This document shows positions 1 through 5,399 of a stretch of 5,858 bases of DNA, piece by piece. Under the pieces are notes generated by a model. It was not told the DNA's origin. It worked only from the letters and a program-made list of their open reading frames with translations, and did not search any database. The stretch is from the NCBI GenBank assembly GCA_937925605.1, contig CALALV010000141.1:1-5858 (forward strand), read 5' to 3'. Position numbers and translations under genes: made by a program. Origin of the DNA: an uncultured Woeseia sp. Lineage in GTDB: Bacteria; Pseudomonadota; Gammaproteobacteria; Steroidobacterales; Woeseiaceae. How positions within the stretch are numbered: the first letter of the stretch is position 1; each line of letters begins with the position of its first letter.

Positions 1-2
1 AG

Positions 3-281
3 CGGCGGGCCTGGCAGAGCCGCTGGCGCGAGGCGCTCGCCAGGGTCGCGCTGCGGCATCGCAACCTGCTCGCGATCCCGCCCGCCGCGCTGCTGCCGAG
101 CGTCGCGCAGGCACGACCCGCGTGGCTGGACCTGCTGCCGCTGCTGGCCCATGCCGACGTGGTCGCGGCCGGCGGCGCCTGCCGCGACTGGTCGCCGGCC
201 GCGGCCGGGGCCTGGCAGCAGCGCGCGCTGGCCGTGCTCGGCCGCCGCAATGCGACCGTGCTCGTTGCGGGCGGGGTGTGA
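3..281 (+). CDS. 3' end of an unrecognised protein-coding gene (N-terminus outside the window)
   Basis: This is an open frame of 92 codons ending at TGA 279-281 and running off the left edge. All but about six codons end in G or C, matching the genes downstream, which supports real coding. The visible part is rich in Ala, Leu, Arg and Trp, with Trp at about residues 4, 8, 43, 67 and 75. A hydrophobic stretch LLPLLAHADVVAAGG lies near the middle and the C-terminus is NATVLVAGGV. The alternating hydrophobic pattern looks like a soluble alpha/beta protein, and there is no clear membrane segment. I recognise no catalytic motif and assign no family or function. It ends 94 bases before the permease gene on the same strand, and no terminator with a T tract follows it, so some read-through into the permease gene is possible. 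Confidence 0.6.
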   Translation, partial: RRAWQSRWREALARVALRHRNLLAIPPAALLPSVAQARPAWLDLLPLLAHADVVAAGGACRDWSPAAAGAWQQRALAVLGRRNATVLVAGGV

Positions 282-292
282 CTTGATATACG
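265..292 (+). promoter_or_regulatory. weak promoter candidate for the permease gene
   Basis: TTGCGG (265-270) and TATACG (287-292) are separated by 16 bases. The second box is preceded by TG plus one base (284-286), as in extended -10 promoters, and would start transcription near 299. A second reading uses TTGATA (283-288) as a -35 box with GATGAT (308-313) as -10, but its 19-base spacer is less good. The site overlaps the end of the upstream gene. Each box matches the sigma-70 consensus only partly, so this is a guess based on a local AT-rich patch in very GC-rich DNA. Confidence 0.3.
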
Positions 293-328
293 GTTTTCTC
301 CCGCTGCGATGATGACGAGCAGTGCCGA

Positions 329-345
329 CCTCCCAGCCCGGGAGG
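329..345 (+). promoter_or_regulatory. small hairpin in the permease 5' leader
   Basis: CCTCCC (329-334) and GGGAGG (340-345) form a perfect 6-bp stem with a 5-base AGCCC loop. No T tract follows, so it is not a standard intrinsic terminator. The right arm contains GGAGG, an excellent Shine-Dalgarno sequence, but no start codon lies 5-10 bases after it. The likely TTG start is 30 bases further on. It may be a 5' UTR structure or chance. Confidence 0.3.
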
Positions 346-375
346 ACATAACGAGAACAGGTACGCGAGGGTTCA

Positions 376-2211
376 TTGCAAGACATCACGCCAGATTCCC
401 ACGGCCTCGCTGTCCTGCTGCTCACCGCGTTTGCGCTGGTGCTGTTCACGCGGGACAGCATTCCGCTGGAGACCTCGAGCCTGATCGTCCTGACGGCACT
501 CGTCGTCGGCTTTCACTTCTTCCCGTACCAGGGCGAGGGCGTGTCGCTCGGCGCGACGGATTTCTTCGCCGGCTTCGGCAACGAGGCGCTGATAACGATC
601 TGCGCGCTGATGATCGTCGGCAAGGCGCTGGAGACGACCGGCGCGCTGCAGCCGCTGGCCACAATAGTCGGCAAGGCCTGGTCCGCCCGGCCGCTGCTCG
701 CGTCGCTGGTGACGCTGGTCGCCGGTGCCGTGCTCAGCGCGTTCATGAACAACACGCCTATCGTCGTGCTGCTGATGCCGATCCTGGTCGGCGTATCGCT
801 GCGCGTGAAGTTCCCGGTGTCCGGCATCATGCTGCCGATGGGCCTGGCGACGATCATCGGCGGCATGTCGACGACGATCGGCACGTCCACGAACCTGCTG
901 GTCGTAGGCATCGTGCAGGACATGGGCCTCAAGACTTTCGGCATGTTCGACTTCATGCTGCCGGTCGCAATCGTCGGCGGCGTCGGCATCCTGTTCCTGT
1001 GGCTGGTCGCGCCGAAACTCCTGCCCGAGCGGGTGCCGCCGATGGCGGACACGAGCCCGCGCGTGTTCACCGCGCAGCTGCACGTCAAGGAAGGCGGTTT
1101 CGCCGATGGCAAGACGCTGTCCGAAGTGCTCGCGAAGACCAGCAACGAGATGCGCGTCGACCGCATCCAGCGCAGTGACTCGCTGTTCCTCGCCAAGCTG
1201 CCGTCGGTGAAGCTGCAGCCGGGCGACCGCCTGTTCGTCAAGGACTCGCCCGAGAACCTGAAGCACTACGAAAGCCTGCTGGGCGCCACGCTGTTCAACG
1301 TGTCCGACAACGAGCACCCGGTCGACGACGAGCGGCCGCTGAAGGCCGAGGGCCAGCAGCTCGCCGAGGTCGTCGTGACCCGCGGCTCGCCGCTGCACTT
1401 GCGCAGCCTCGCCGCCGCGGCGTTCAGCTCGAGCTACGGTCTGCTGCCGCTCGCGATCCACCGCGCCCGCGCGCCGAGCTCGCAGGTCACCGGCGACCTG
1501 AACGAGATTCGCCTGCGCGCCGGCGACGTGCTGCTGGTGCAGGGCACTCGCGAGGCGATCAACAACCTGAAGCAGAGCGGCTCGATGCTCGTGCTCGACG
1601 GTACGATGGACCTGCCGCACACGCATCTCGCGAACCGCGCGCTCGGCATCATGGCTTTCGTCGTCGCCGCCGCGGCGCTCGGCATCATGCCGATCTCGGT
1701 CAGCGCGCTGATCGGCGTCGGCCTGACCCTGGCGCTCGGCTGCCTCGGCTGGCGCGACGCCGCGAATGCGCTGTCGACGCCGGTGATCATGATCATCGTG
1801 ACCAGCCTTGCGCTCGGCAAGGCGCTGATGGGCACCGGCATGGCCGACTTCCTCGCGCTCGGCTTCGTCTCCGGCGTGGCCGACCTGCCGGTGACGGTGA
1901 TCCTCGCCGTGTTCATCCTGATCATGACGCTCCTGACCAACGTCGTCTCGAACAACGCGGCGGCGGTCATCGGCACGCCGATCGCGGTCGCGATCGCGAA
2001 CCGGCTGGGCCTGCCCCCGGAGCCGTTCGTGCTGGCCGTGCTGTTCGGCGCGAACATGAGCTACGCGACGCCGTTTGGTTACCAGACGAACCTCTTGATC
2101 CTGAGCGCCGGCGGCTACAAGTTCTCGGACTTCCTGCGGGTCGGCATCCCGCTCACGATCCTGATGTGGCTCGGCTTCTCGCTGGTGCTGCCCATGCTGT
2201 ACCCGGTGTGA
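376..2211 (+). CDS. SLC13/DASS-family anion permease with two RCK_C (TrkA_C) domains
   Basis: The 611-residue inner-membrane protein resembles the SLC13 (divalent anion:Na+ symporter) group that carries a central cytosolic insert, such as E. coli YfbS of similar length. Membrane helices occupy roughly residues 10-215 and 420-610. Each half has the family's helix-hairpin motif: NNTPIV (125-130) with TIGTSTNLL (167-175), and SNNAAAVIGTP (525-535) with TPFGYQTNLL (565-574), the last close to the Na+/sulfate symporter signature. The insert at about 225-410 looks like two RCK_C domains, each ending in a GDxLxV strand (GDRLFV near 283, GDVLLV near 383). Substrate is not readable; sulfate or a dicarboxylate is the family-level guess. 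The start is TTG 376: an in-frame TAA lies at 349, no ATG occurs before well inside the first helices, and GAGG (367-370) sits 5 bases upstream. No terminator separates its stop from the trp promoter. Family confidence is high; start and substrate are less certain. Confidence 0.9.
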   Translation: MQDITPDSHGLAVLLLTAFALVLFTRDSIPLETSSLIVLTALVVGFHFFPYQGEGVSLGATDFFAGFGNEALITICALMIVGKALETTGALQPLATIVGKAWSARPLLASLVTLVAGAVLSAFMNNTPIVVLLMPILVGVSLRVKFPVSGIMLPMGLATIIGGMSTTIGTSTNLLVVGIVQDMGLKTFGMFDFMLPVAIVGGVGILFLWLVAPKLLPERVPPMADTSPRVFTAQLHVKEGGFADGKTLSEVLAKTSNEMRVDRIQRSDSLFLAKLPSVKLQPGDRLFVKDSPENLKHYESLLGATLFNVSDNEHPVDDERPLKAEGQQLAEVVVTRGSPLHLRSLAAAAFSSSYGLLPLAIHRARAPSSQVTGDLNEIRLRAGDVLLVQGTREAINNLKQSGSMLVLDGTMDLPHTHLANRALGIMAFVVAAAALGIMPISVSALIGVGLTLALGCLGWRDAANALSTPVIMIIVTSLALGKALMGTGMADFLALGFVSGVADLPVTVILAVFILIMTLLTNVVSNNAAAVIGTPIAVAIANRLGLPPEPFVLAVLFGANMSYATPFGYQTNLLILSAGGYKFSDFLRVGIPLTILMWLGFSLVLPMLYPV

Positions 2212-2222
2212 CGTGCCGGCGC

Positions 2223-2250
2223 TTGACCTGTCGGCCGCTGCCGGTAATAT
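2223..2250 (+). promoter_or_regulatory. trp operon promoter
   Basis: TTGACC (2223-2228, five of six consensus -35 bases) is followed after 16 bases by TAATAT (2245-2250, four of six consensus -10 bases). It begins 12 bases after the permease stop codon. Start of transcription would be expected 6-8 bases after the -10 box, at 2256-2258, on top of the trpL ATG. An alternative -10 reading, GGTAAT at 2243-2248, would move the start only two bases upstream. A 20-base dyad, TGCCGG-N8-CCGGCA (2239-2258), surrounds the -10 box. Confidence 0.6.
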
Positions 2251-2257
2251 CCCCGGC

Positions 2258-2323
2258 ATGAGCTTTTTCCGGCAGGATGCGAACTGGCTGTGGCGACCCG
2301 CAAAGGAGTGGGTAGCCCGCTGA
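2258..2323 (+). CDS. trpL: trp operon leader peptide
   Basis: A 21-codon reading frame runs from ATG 2258 to TGA 2321-2323 and contains three Trp codons, at residues 10, 12 and 18 (TGG at 2285, 2291 and 2309). It begins MSFFRQDAN and ends KEWVAR. Three tryptophans in 21 residues, placed directly before a terminator hairpin and trpE, are the hallmark of a sensor peptide for attenuation. Ribosomes should stall at the Trp codons when charged tRNA-Trp is scarce. No Shine-Dalgarno sequence precedes the ATG (the upstream bases are TATCCCCGGC), and the predicted transcription start falls on or next to it, so translation may begin on a leaderless 5' end. An in-frame GTG at 2213 could lengthen the frame, but it lies upstream of the promoter. 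The product probably has no enzymatic role. Confidence 0.88.
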   Translation: MSFFRQDANWLWRPAKEWVAR

Positions 2324-2365
2324 TTTCTGCCTGAGGCACAAGCGAAATCCGAAAAGCCCATCTCC
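2286..2365 (+). promoter_or_regulatory. trp attenuator alternative RNA pairings (1:2 and antiterminator 2:3)
   Basis: Segment 2, GGAGUGGGU (2305-2313), can pair with the 5' arm of the terminator at 2356-2365: GGAG with CUCC, then UGGG with CCCA across a one-base bulge at 2361, plus a G-U pair. This antiterminator would exclude the terminator hairpin. In competition, GGGUAGCC (2310-2317) can pair with ACCC (2296-2299) and GGCU (2286-2289), with a 6-base bulge on the 5' side, giving a 1:2 hairpin that frees the terminator. A ribosome stalled at Trp codon 10 or 12 would cover segment 1 and leave segment 2 free. One at the stop codon would mask segment 2. A short hairpin, TGCC-TGA-GGCA (2328-2338), lies in the loop. 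Pairings were read by eye, without energy calculation. Confidence 0.65.
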
Positions 2366-2392
2366 GCCGTCACGGGGGTGGGCTTTTTCTTT
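2352..2392 (+). terminator. trp attenuator intrinsic terminator
   Basis: AAAAGCCCATCTCC (2352-2365) and GGGGGTGGGCTTTT (2374-2387) pair over 14 uninterrupted base pairs, including two G-U pairs, around an 8-base loop (2366-2373). The T-rich run TTTTTCTTT (2384-2392) overlaps and follows the 3' arm. It lies 29 bases after the trpL stop and 20 bases before trpE, the position expected for segments 3:4 of an attenuator. It can also serve to stop transcripts arriving from the permease gene, which has no terminator of its own. Confidence 0.92.
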
Positions 2393-2412
2393 GTCCTGAC
2401 ACGTAGCGCGAC

Positions 2413-3798
2413 ATGCAACCACCGTTCGATATAGCCGCCGATCTCGATACGCCGGTGTCGGCGTACCTCAAGCTGGGCGAGCTCAGGCCGCGCTTCCTGC
2501 TGGAGAGCGTCGAGGGCGGCGAGCGCCTGGCGCGCTACTCGTTCCTCGGTTTCGGCGACGCGCTCGAGCTCTGCTACGACGATGCGGGCCTTGTCGTCGA
2601 CGGCGAGCAGCACCCGCCGCCGGCGGGCCGCGAGGACTGGCTCGATGCGCTGCGCGCGGCGCTCGCGAAGGTGCCGGAACTCGCGCCGCGCGTCGACGAA
2701 CTGCCGTTCCACGGCGGGCTGGTCGGCGTTTCCGGTTACGACGTCGTGCGGCTGTTCGAGCGCTTGCCGCAGAAGACCAGGCCGCAGGCCGGCATGCCGC
2801 GCGCGGCGTTCACGGCGCCGTCCTCGCTCCTGGTGTTCGACCACCTGACGCGCCGCGTCGCGCTGCTGCACGCGGGCAGCGAGGCCGAGCGTGCCGCGCT
2901 GCGCGGCGAGGTGATCCGGCTGCTGCGCGGGCCGCTGCCCGTGCGCGGCAACTCGCTCGAGGTATCCGCGGCCGTGGCGGGCATGAGCGAGGACGACTAT
3001 TGCGACCGCGTCGCCGCCTGCAAGGACTACATCGCGGCCGGCGACATCTACCAGATCGTGATCTCGGTGTTGTTCCGGGGCAGAAGCAACGTGCCGCCGT
3101 TCGAGGTCTATCGCGCGATGCGGCTGCTGAACCCGTCGCCCTACATGTTCTATTTCGAGTTCGGCGACCTGAAGGTGGTCGGCTCCTCGCCCGAGGCGCT
3201 GGTGCGGCTCTCGGGCCGCAACGCGTCGCTGCGGCCGATTGCCGGGACGCTGCCGCGCGGCGCCACGCGCGAGGAGGACGAGGCGAACGCCGCGCGGCTG
3301 CTCGCGGACCCGAAGGAATCGGCCGAGCACGTGATGCTGGTCGACCTCGCGCGCAACGACCTCGGCCGGGTCGCGAAGCCCGGCAGCGTGCACGTCGATC
3401 CCTACCGCTCGATCGAGCGCTACTCGCACGTCATGCACATCGTCAGCGGCGTGAAGGGCGAGCTCGACGCGCGCTACGACGCGTTCGACCTGTTCGCCGC
3501 GAGCTTCCCCGCCGGCACGCTGGTCGGCGCGCCCAAGGTCCGCGCGATGGAGATCATCGAGGAACTCGAGATCGGCGGCCGCGGCCTGTACGCGGGCACC
3601 GCAGGCTACTTCGGCGCCGGCGGCAACATGGACCAGGCGATCACGATCCGCACGCTGGTCTTCAACGGCGACGAGTACAGCTTCCAGGCCGGCGCCGGTA
3701 TCGTCGCGGACAGCGTGCCGGAGCGCGAGTACCACGAGGTGCTGGCGAAGAGCGCCATCCTGAGGCGCGCGCTCGAGATCGCGGGAGACGGCCTGTGA
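2413..3798 (+). CDS. trpE: anthranilate synthase component I
   Basis: The 461-residue cytosolic enzyme converts chorismate plus ammonia (from TrpG) to anthranilate and pyruvate, the first committed step to tryptophan. The N-terminal domain has LLES (29-32), the family's tryptophan-binding feedback motif. The chorismate-binding domain shows GDIYQIV (210-216), NPSPYM (240-245), PIAGTLPRG (275-283), SAEHVMLVDLARNDL (303-317), YSHVMHIVSGVKG (337-349), PAGTLVGAPK (366-375) and SVPEREYHE (434-442). PIAGT rather than the PIKGT of aminodeoxychorismate synthase supports TrpE over PabB. The catalytic His is probably H339, and E439/E442 fit the metal-binding glutamates. ATG 2413 follows an in-frame TAG at 2404, so the protein cannot begin earlier. 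It lacks the roughly 20-30 N-terminal residues of many proteobacterial TrpE proteins, often containing a GYNRIP-like motif. No Shine-Dalgarno sequence is visible. The stop overlaps the trpG start, so the subunits are probably made in coupled fashion. Confidence 0.95.
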   Translation: MQPPFDIAADLDTPVSAYLKLGELRPRFLLESVEGGERLARYSFLGFGDALELCYDDAGLVVDGEQHPPPAGREDWLDALRAALAKVPELAPRVDELPFHGGLVGVSGYDVVRLFERLPQKTRPQAGMPRAAFTAPSSLLVFDHLTRRVALLHAGSEAERAALRGEVIRLLRGPLPVRGNSLEVSAAVAGMSEDDYCDRVAACKDYIAAGDIYQIVISVLFRGRSNVPPFEVYRAMRLLNPSPYMFYFEFGDLKVVGSSPEALVRLSGRNASLRPIAGTLPRGATREEDEANAARLLADPKESAEHVMLVDLARNDLGRVAKPGSVHVDPYRSIERYSHVMHIVSGVKGELDARYDAFDLFAASFPAGTLVGAPKVRAMEIIEELEIGGRGLYAGTAGYFGAGGNMDQAITIRTLVFNGDEYSFQAGAGIVADSVPEREYHEVLAKSAILRRALEIAGDGL

Positions 3799-4376
3799 GC
3801 GGCGTGCGCATCCTGCTGATCGACAACTACGACTCCTTTACCTACAACCTGGTGCAGGCCTTCGCGGCGCAGGGCGCGGAGGTGCTGACGCACCGCAACG
3901 ACCAGCTGACGGTGGCCGGGGCGCGGGCGCTGGCGCCCACGCACCTCGTCATATCGCCGGGGCCTGGCCGGCCCGAGAGCGCCGGCCGCTCGCTGGAGAT
4001 GATCGCCGCGTTCGAGGCCGAGCTGCCGATCCTCGGCGTGTGCCTCGGGCACCAGTGCCTCGTCACGCACTACGGTGGCGAGATCGTGCGCGCGTCCAGG
4101 CTGATGCACGGCAAGACCTCGCCGGTGACGCATGACGGGGACGGCCTGTTCCGCGGCCTGTCGCAGCCCTTCGAGGCGGGCCGGTACCATTCGCTGTGCG
4201 CGACGGCGGAGACCGTGCCGGCCGCGCTCCTCGTCAGCGCGCGCACCGACCAGGGGGAGATCATGGGCGTAAGACACCGCGAGCGGCCGATCGAGGGCGT
4301 GCAGTTCCACCCGGAAAGCGTGCTGACGCCGGAAGGCGACCGGCTGCTCGCCAATTTCCTGGAGTTCGGGCGATGA
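3795..4376 (+). CDS. trpG: anthranilate synthase component II (class I glutamine amidotransferase)
   Basis: The 193-residue subunit hydrolyses glutamine and passes ammonia to TrpE. It has the full class I amidotransferase triad: Cys83 in GVCLGHQ (81-87), and His172 and Glu174 in HPES (172-175). The family motifs DNYDSFTYNL (10-19), PGPG (55-58), MHGKTS (104-109) and YHSL (131-134) are also present. Length is normal for a free-standing TrpG. Start is GTG 3795, which overlaps the trpE stop as GTGA and has GGGAGA (3783-3788) 6 bases upstream. Translation from it begins MSGVRILLIDNYDS, the expected N-terminus. The same frame is open far upstream inside trpE, but that part is out-of-frame trpE sequence. 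In many bacteria a single TrpG/PabA also serves folate synthesis, and the sequence cannot tell whether this one does. Confidence 0.96.
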   Translation: MSGVRILLIDNYDSFTYNLVQAFAAQGAEVLTHRNDQLTVAGARALAPTHLVISPGPGRPESAGRSLEMIAAFEAELPILGVCLGHQCLVTHYGGEIVRASRLMHGKTSPVTHDGDGLFRGLSQPFEAGRYHSLCATAETVPAALLVSARTDQGEIMGVRHRERPIEGVQFHPESVLTPEGDRLLANFLEFGR

Positions 4377-5395
4377 GCGGGCCGAGCGCACTGCTGGAGC
4401 AACTGCTGAGCGGCGTGTCGCTCGGCGAGCAGGAGGCGCGCGGACTGATGCTTGCACTCGCCGAGGGCGGCATGGAGCCGGCGCTGGCCGGCGCGCTGCT
4501 GGCCGCGCTGCGCGCGAAGGGCGAGACCGCCGAAGAGATCCGCGGCTTCGCGACCGCGATGCGCGAACTCGCGCTGGCGCCGTCGATTCCGGACGGCACG
4601 CCCACGGTCGACACGGTCGGCACGGGCGGCGACGGCTCCGGCAGCCTCAACCTCTCGACCGGCACCGGCCTGCTGGCCGCGGCCTGCGGCGTGCGCGTCG
4701 TCAAGCACGGCAACCGCTCGGTGTCGTCGAAGTCCGGCAGCGCCGACCTGCTGGAGCGCCTCGGCATGCCGCTGCCGCTCGCCGAGCCGGCCGCGATCGC
4801 CTGCCTCGAGGCGACCGGCTTCACGTTCCTGTTCGCGCCGGCCTACCACCCGGCGATGAAGGCGATCATGCCGGTACGCGGCGCACTCGGCGTGCGCACC
4901 GTGTTCAACGTGCTCGGCCCGCTGACCAACCCGGCCGCGCCTCCCTACCAGCTGATCGGCGCGTTCAGCCCGGAAGTTGCCCGGCTGATGGCCGACTCGC
5001 TCTCGGGCCTGCCGCTCGAGCGCGCGTTCGTCGTGCACGGCGAGCCGGGCTGGGACGAGGCGACGCCGGCCGGCGAGTTCCTGCTCTGCGACGTGCGCCC
5101 CGGCCGCGTGAGCGAGGAGCATCGGACGCCCGAGGACTACGGTCTCGCACGCTGCGCGCCCGCGGACCTCGCCGGCGGCGACGCGGCGCACAACGCCGCC
5201 GAGCTCGAGCGCGTGTTCGCGGGCGAAGACCGCGGCGCGCACCGCGACGCGCTGCTGATGGGAACCTCGCTCGTGCTCGAGGTCATGGGCGAGGCCGACG
5301 GCCCGCGTGCCGGCGTCGAACGCGCCGCCGCCGCGATCGACGACGGCCGCGCGCAGGCGCTCCTTTCCGCGCTGCGCGCGCACTTCGCGGACTGA
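4373..5395 (+). CDS. trpD: anthranilate phosphoribosyltransferase
   Basis: The 340-residue enzyme transfers phosphoribose from PRPP to anthranilate, the second step of the pathway. It has an N-terminal helical region (about 1-70), then the PRPP-binding loop GTGGDGSGSLNLSTG (83-97), KHGNRSVSSKSGSADLLE (111-128), and the anthranilate-site region VRGALGVRTVFNVLGPLTNP (168-187). HGEPGWDE (222-229) supplies the Asp-Glu pair (D228, E229) used for Mg2+ binding. The commoner form is GLDE, and here Trp replaces Leu. Length is normal for a stand-alone TrpD without a fused TrpG domain. The ATG overlaps the trpG stop as ATGA, with GGAG (4361-4364) 8 bases upstream, so translation is probably coupled. GTGGDG followed by KHGNRS is typical of TrpD, and a pyrimidine-nucleoside phosphorylase is unlikely from this context. 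Confidence 0.96.
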   Translation: MSGPSALLEQLLSGVSLGEQEARGLMLALAEGGMEPALAGALLAALRAKGETAEEIRGFATAMRELALAPSIPDGTPTVDTVGTGGDGSGSLNLSTGTGLLAAACGVRVVKHGNRSVSSKSGSADLLERLGMPLPLAEPAAIACLEATGFTFLFAPAYHPAMKAIMPVRGALGVRTVFNVLGPLTNPAAPPYQLIGAFSPEVARLMADSLSGLPLERAFVVHGEPGWDEATPAGEFLLCDVRPGRVSEEHRTPEDYGLARCAPADLAGGDAAHNAAELERVFAGEDRGAHRDALLMGTSLVLEVMGEADGPRAGVERAAAAIDDGRAQALLSALRAHFAD

Positions 5396-5399
5396 GCCG

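Noticed and set aside
329..345. Intrinsic terminator for the upstream partial gene.
   Set aside because: The hairpin has only 6 bp and no T tract follows it.
309..1178. A 289-codon plus-strand frame beginning ATGATGACG before the permease.
   Set aside because: It overlaps the permease in another frame and is dominated by Arg, Ala and Gly. The conserved membrane protein in the 376 frame explains the DNA.
2213..2257. Longer leader peptide starting at in-frame GTG 2213.
   Set aside because: The GTG lies upstream of the -35 box, so it would not be on the main trp transcript.
2239..2258. TrpR operator of the E. coli type in the trp promoter.
   Set aside because: The dyad there is GC-rich and lacks the CTAG core of the enteric TrpR operator. 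It is reported only as an unassigned inverted repeat.
373..3735. A 1120-codon open frame on the minus strand spanning the permease, the attenuator and most of trpE.
   Set aside because: It lies opposite two clearly conserved genes and is very rich in Arg, Ala, His, Gln and Asp, as expected from the antisense of GC-rich codons. It shows no domain. Long stop-free antisense frames are common at this GC content.
3000..3794. Apparent N-terminal extension of trpG by more than 260 residues.
   Set aside because: The frame is open through trpE in another reading frame, but its product is low-complexity and Arg-rich. The amidotransferase domain begins right after GTG 3795, which has a good ribosome-binding site.
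4070..5383. A 437-codon minus-strand open frame opposite trpG and trpD.
   Set aside because: It has an antisense shadow composition and no recognisable motif, and it lies opposite two well-conserved genes.
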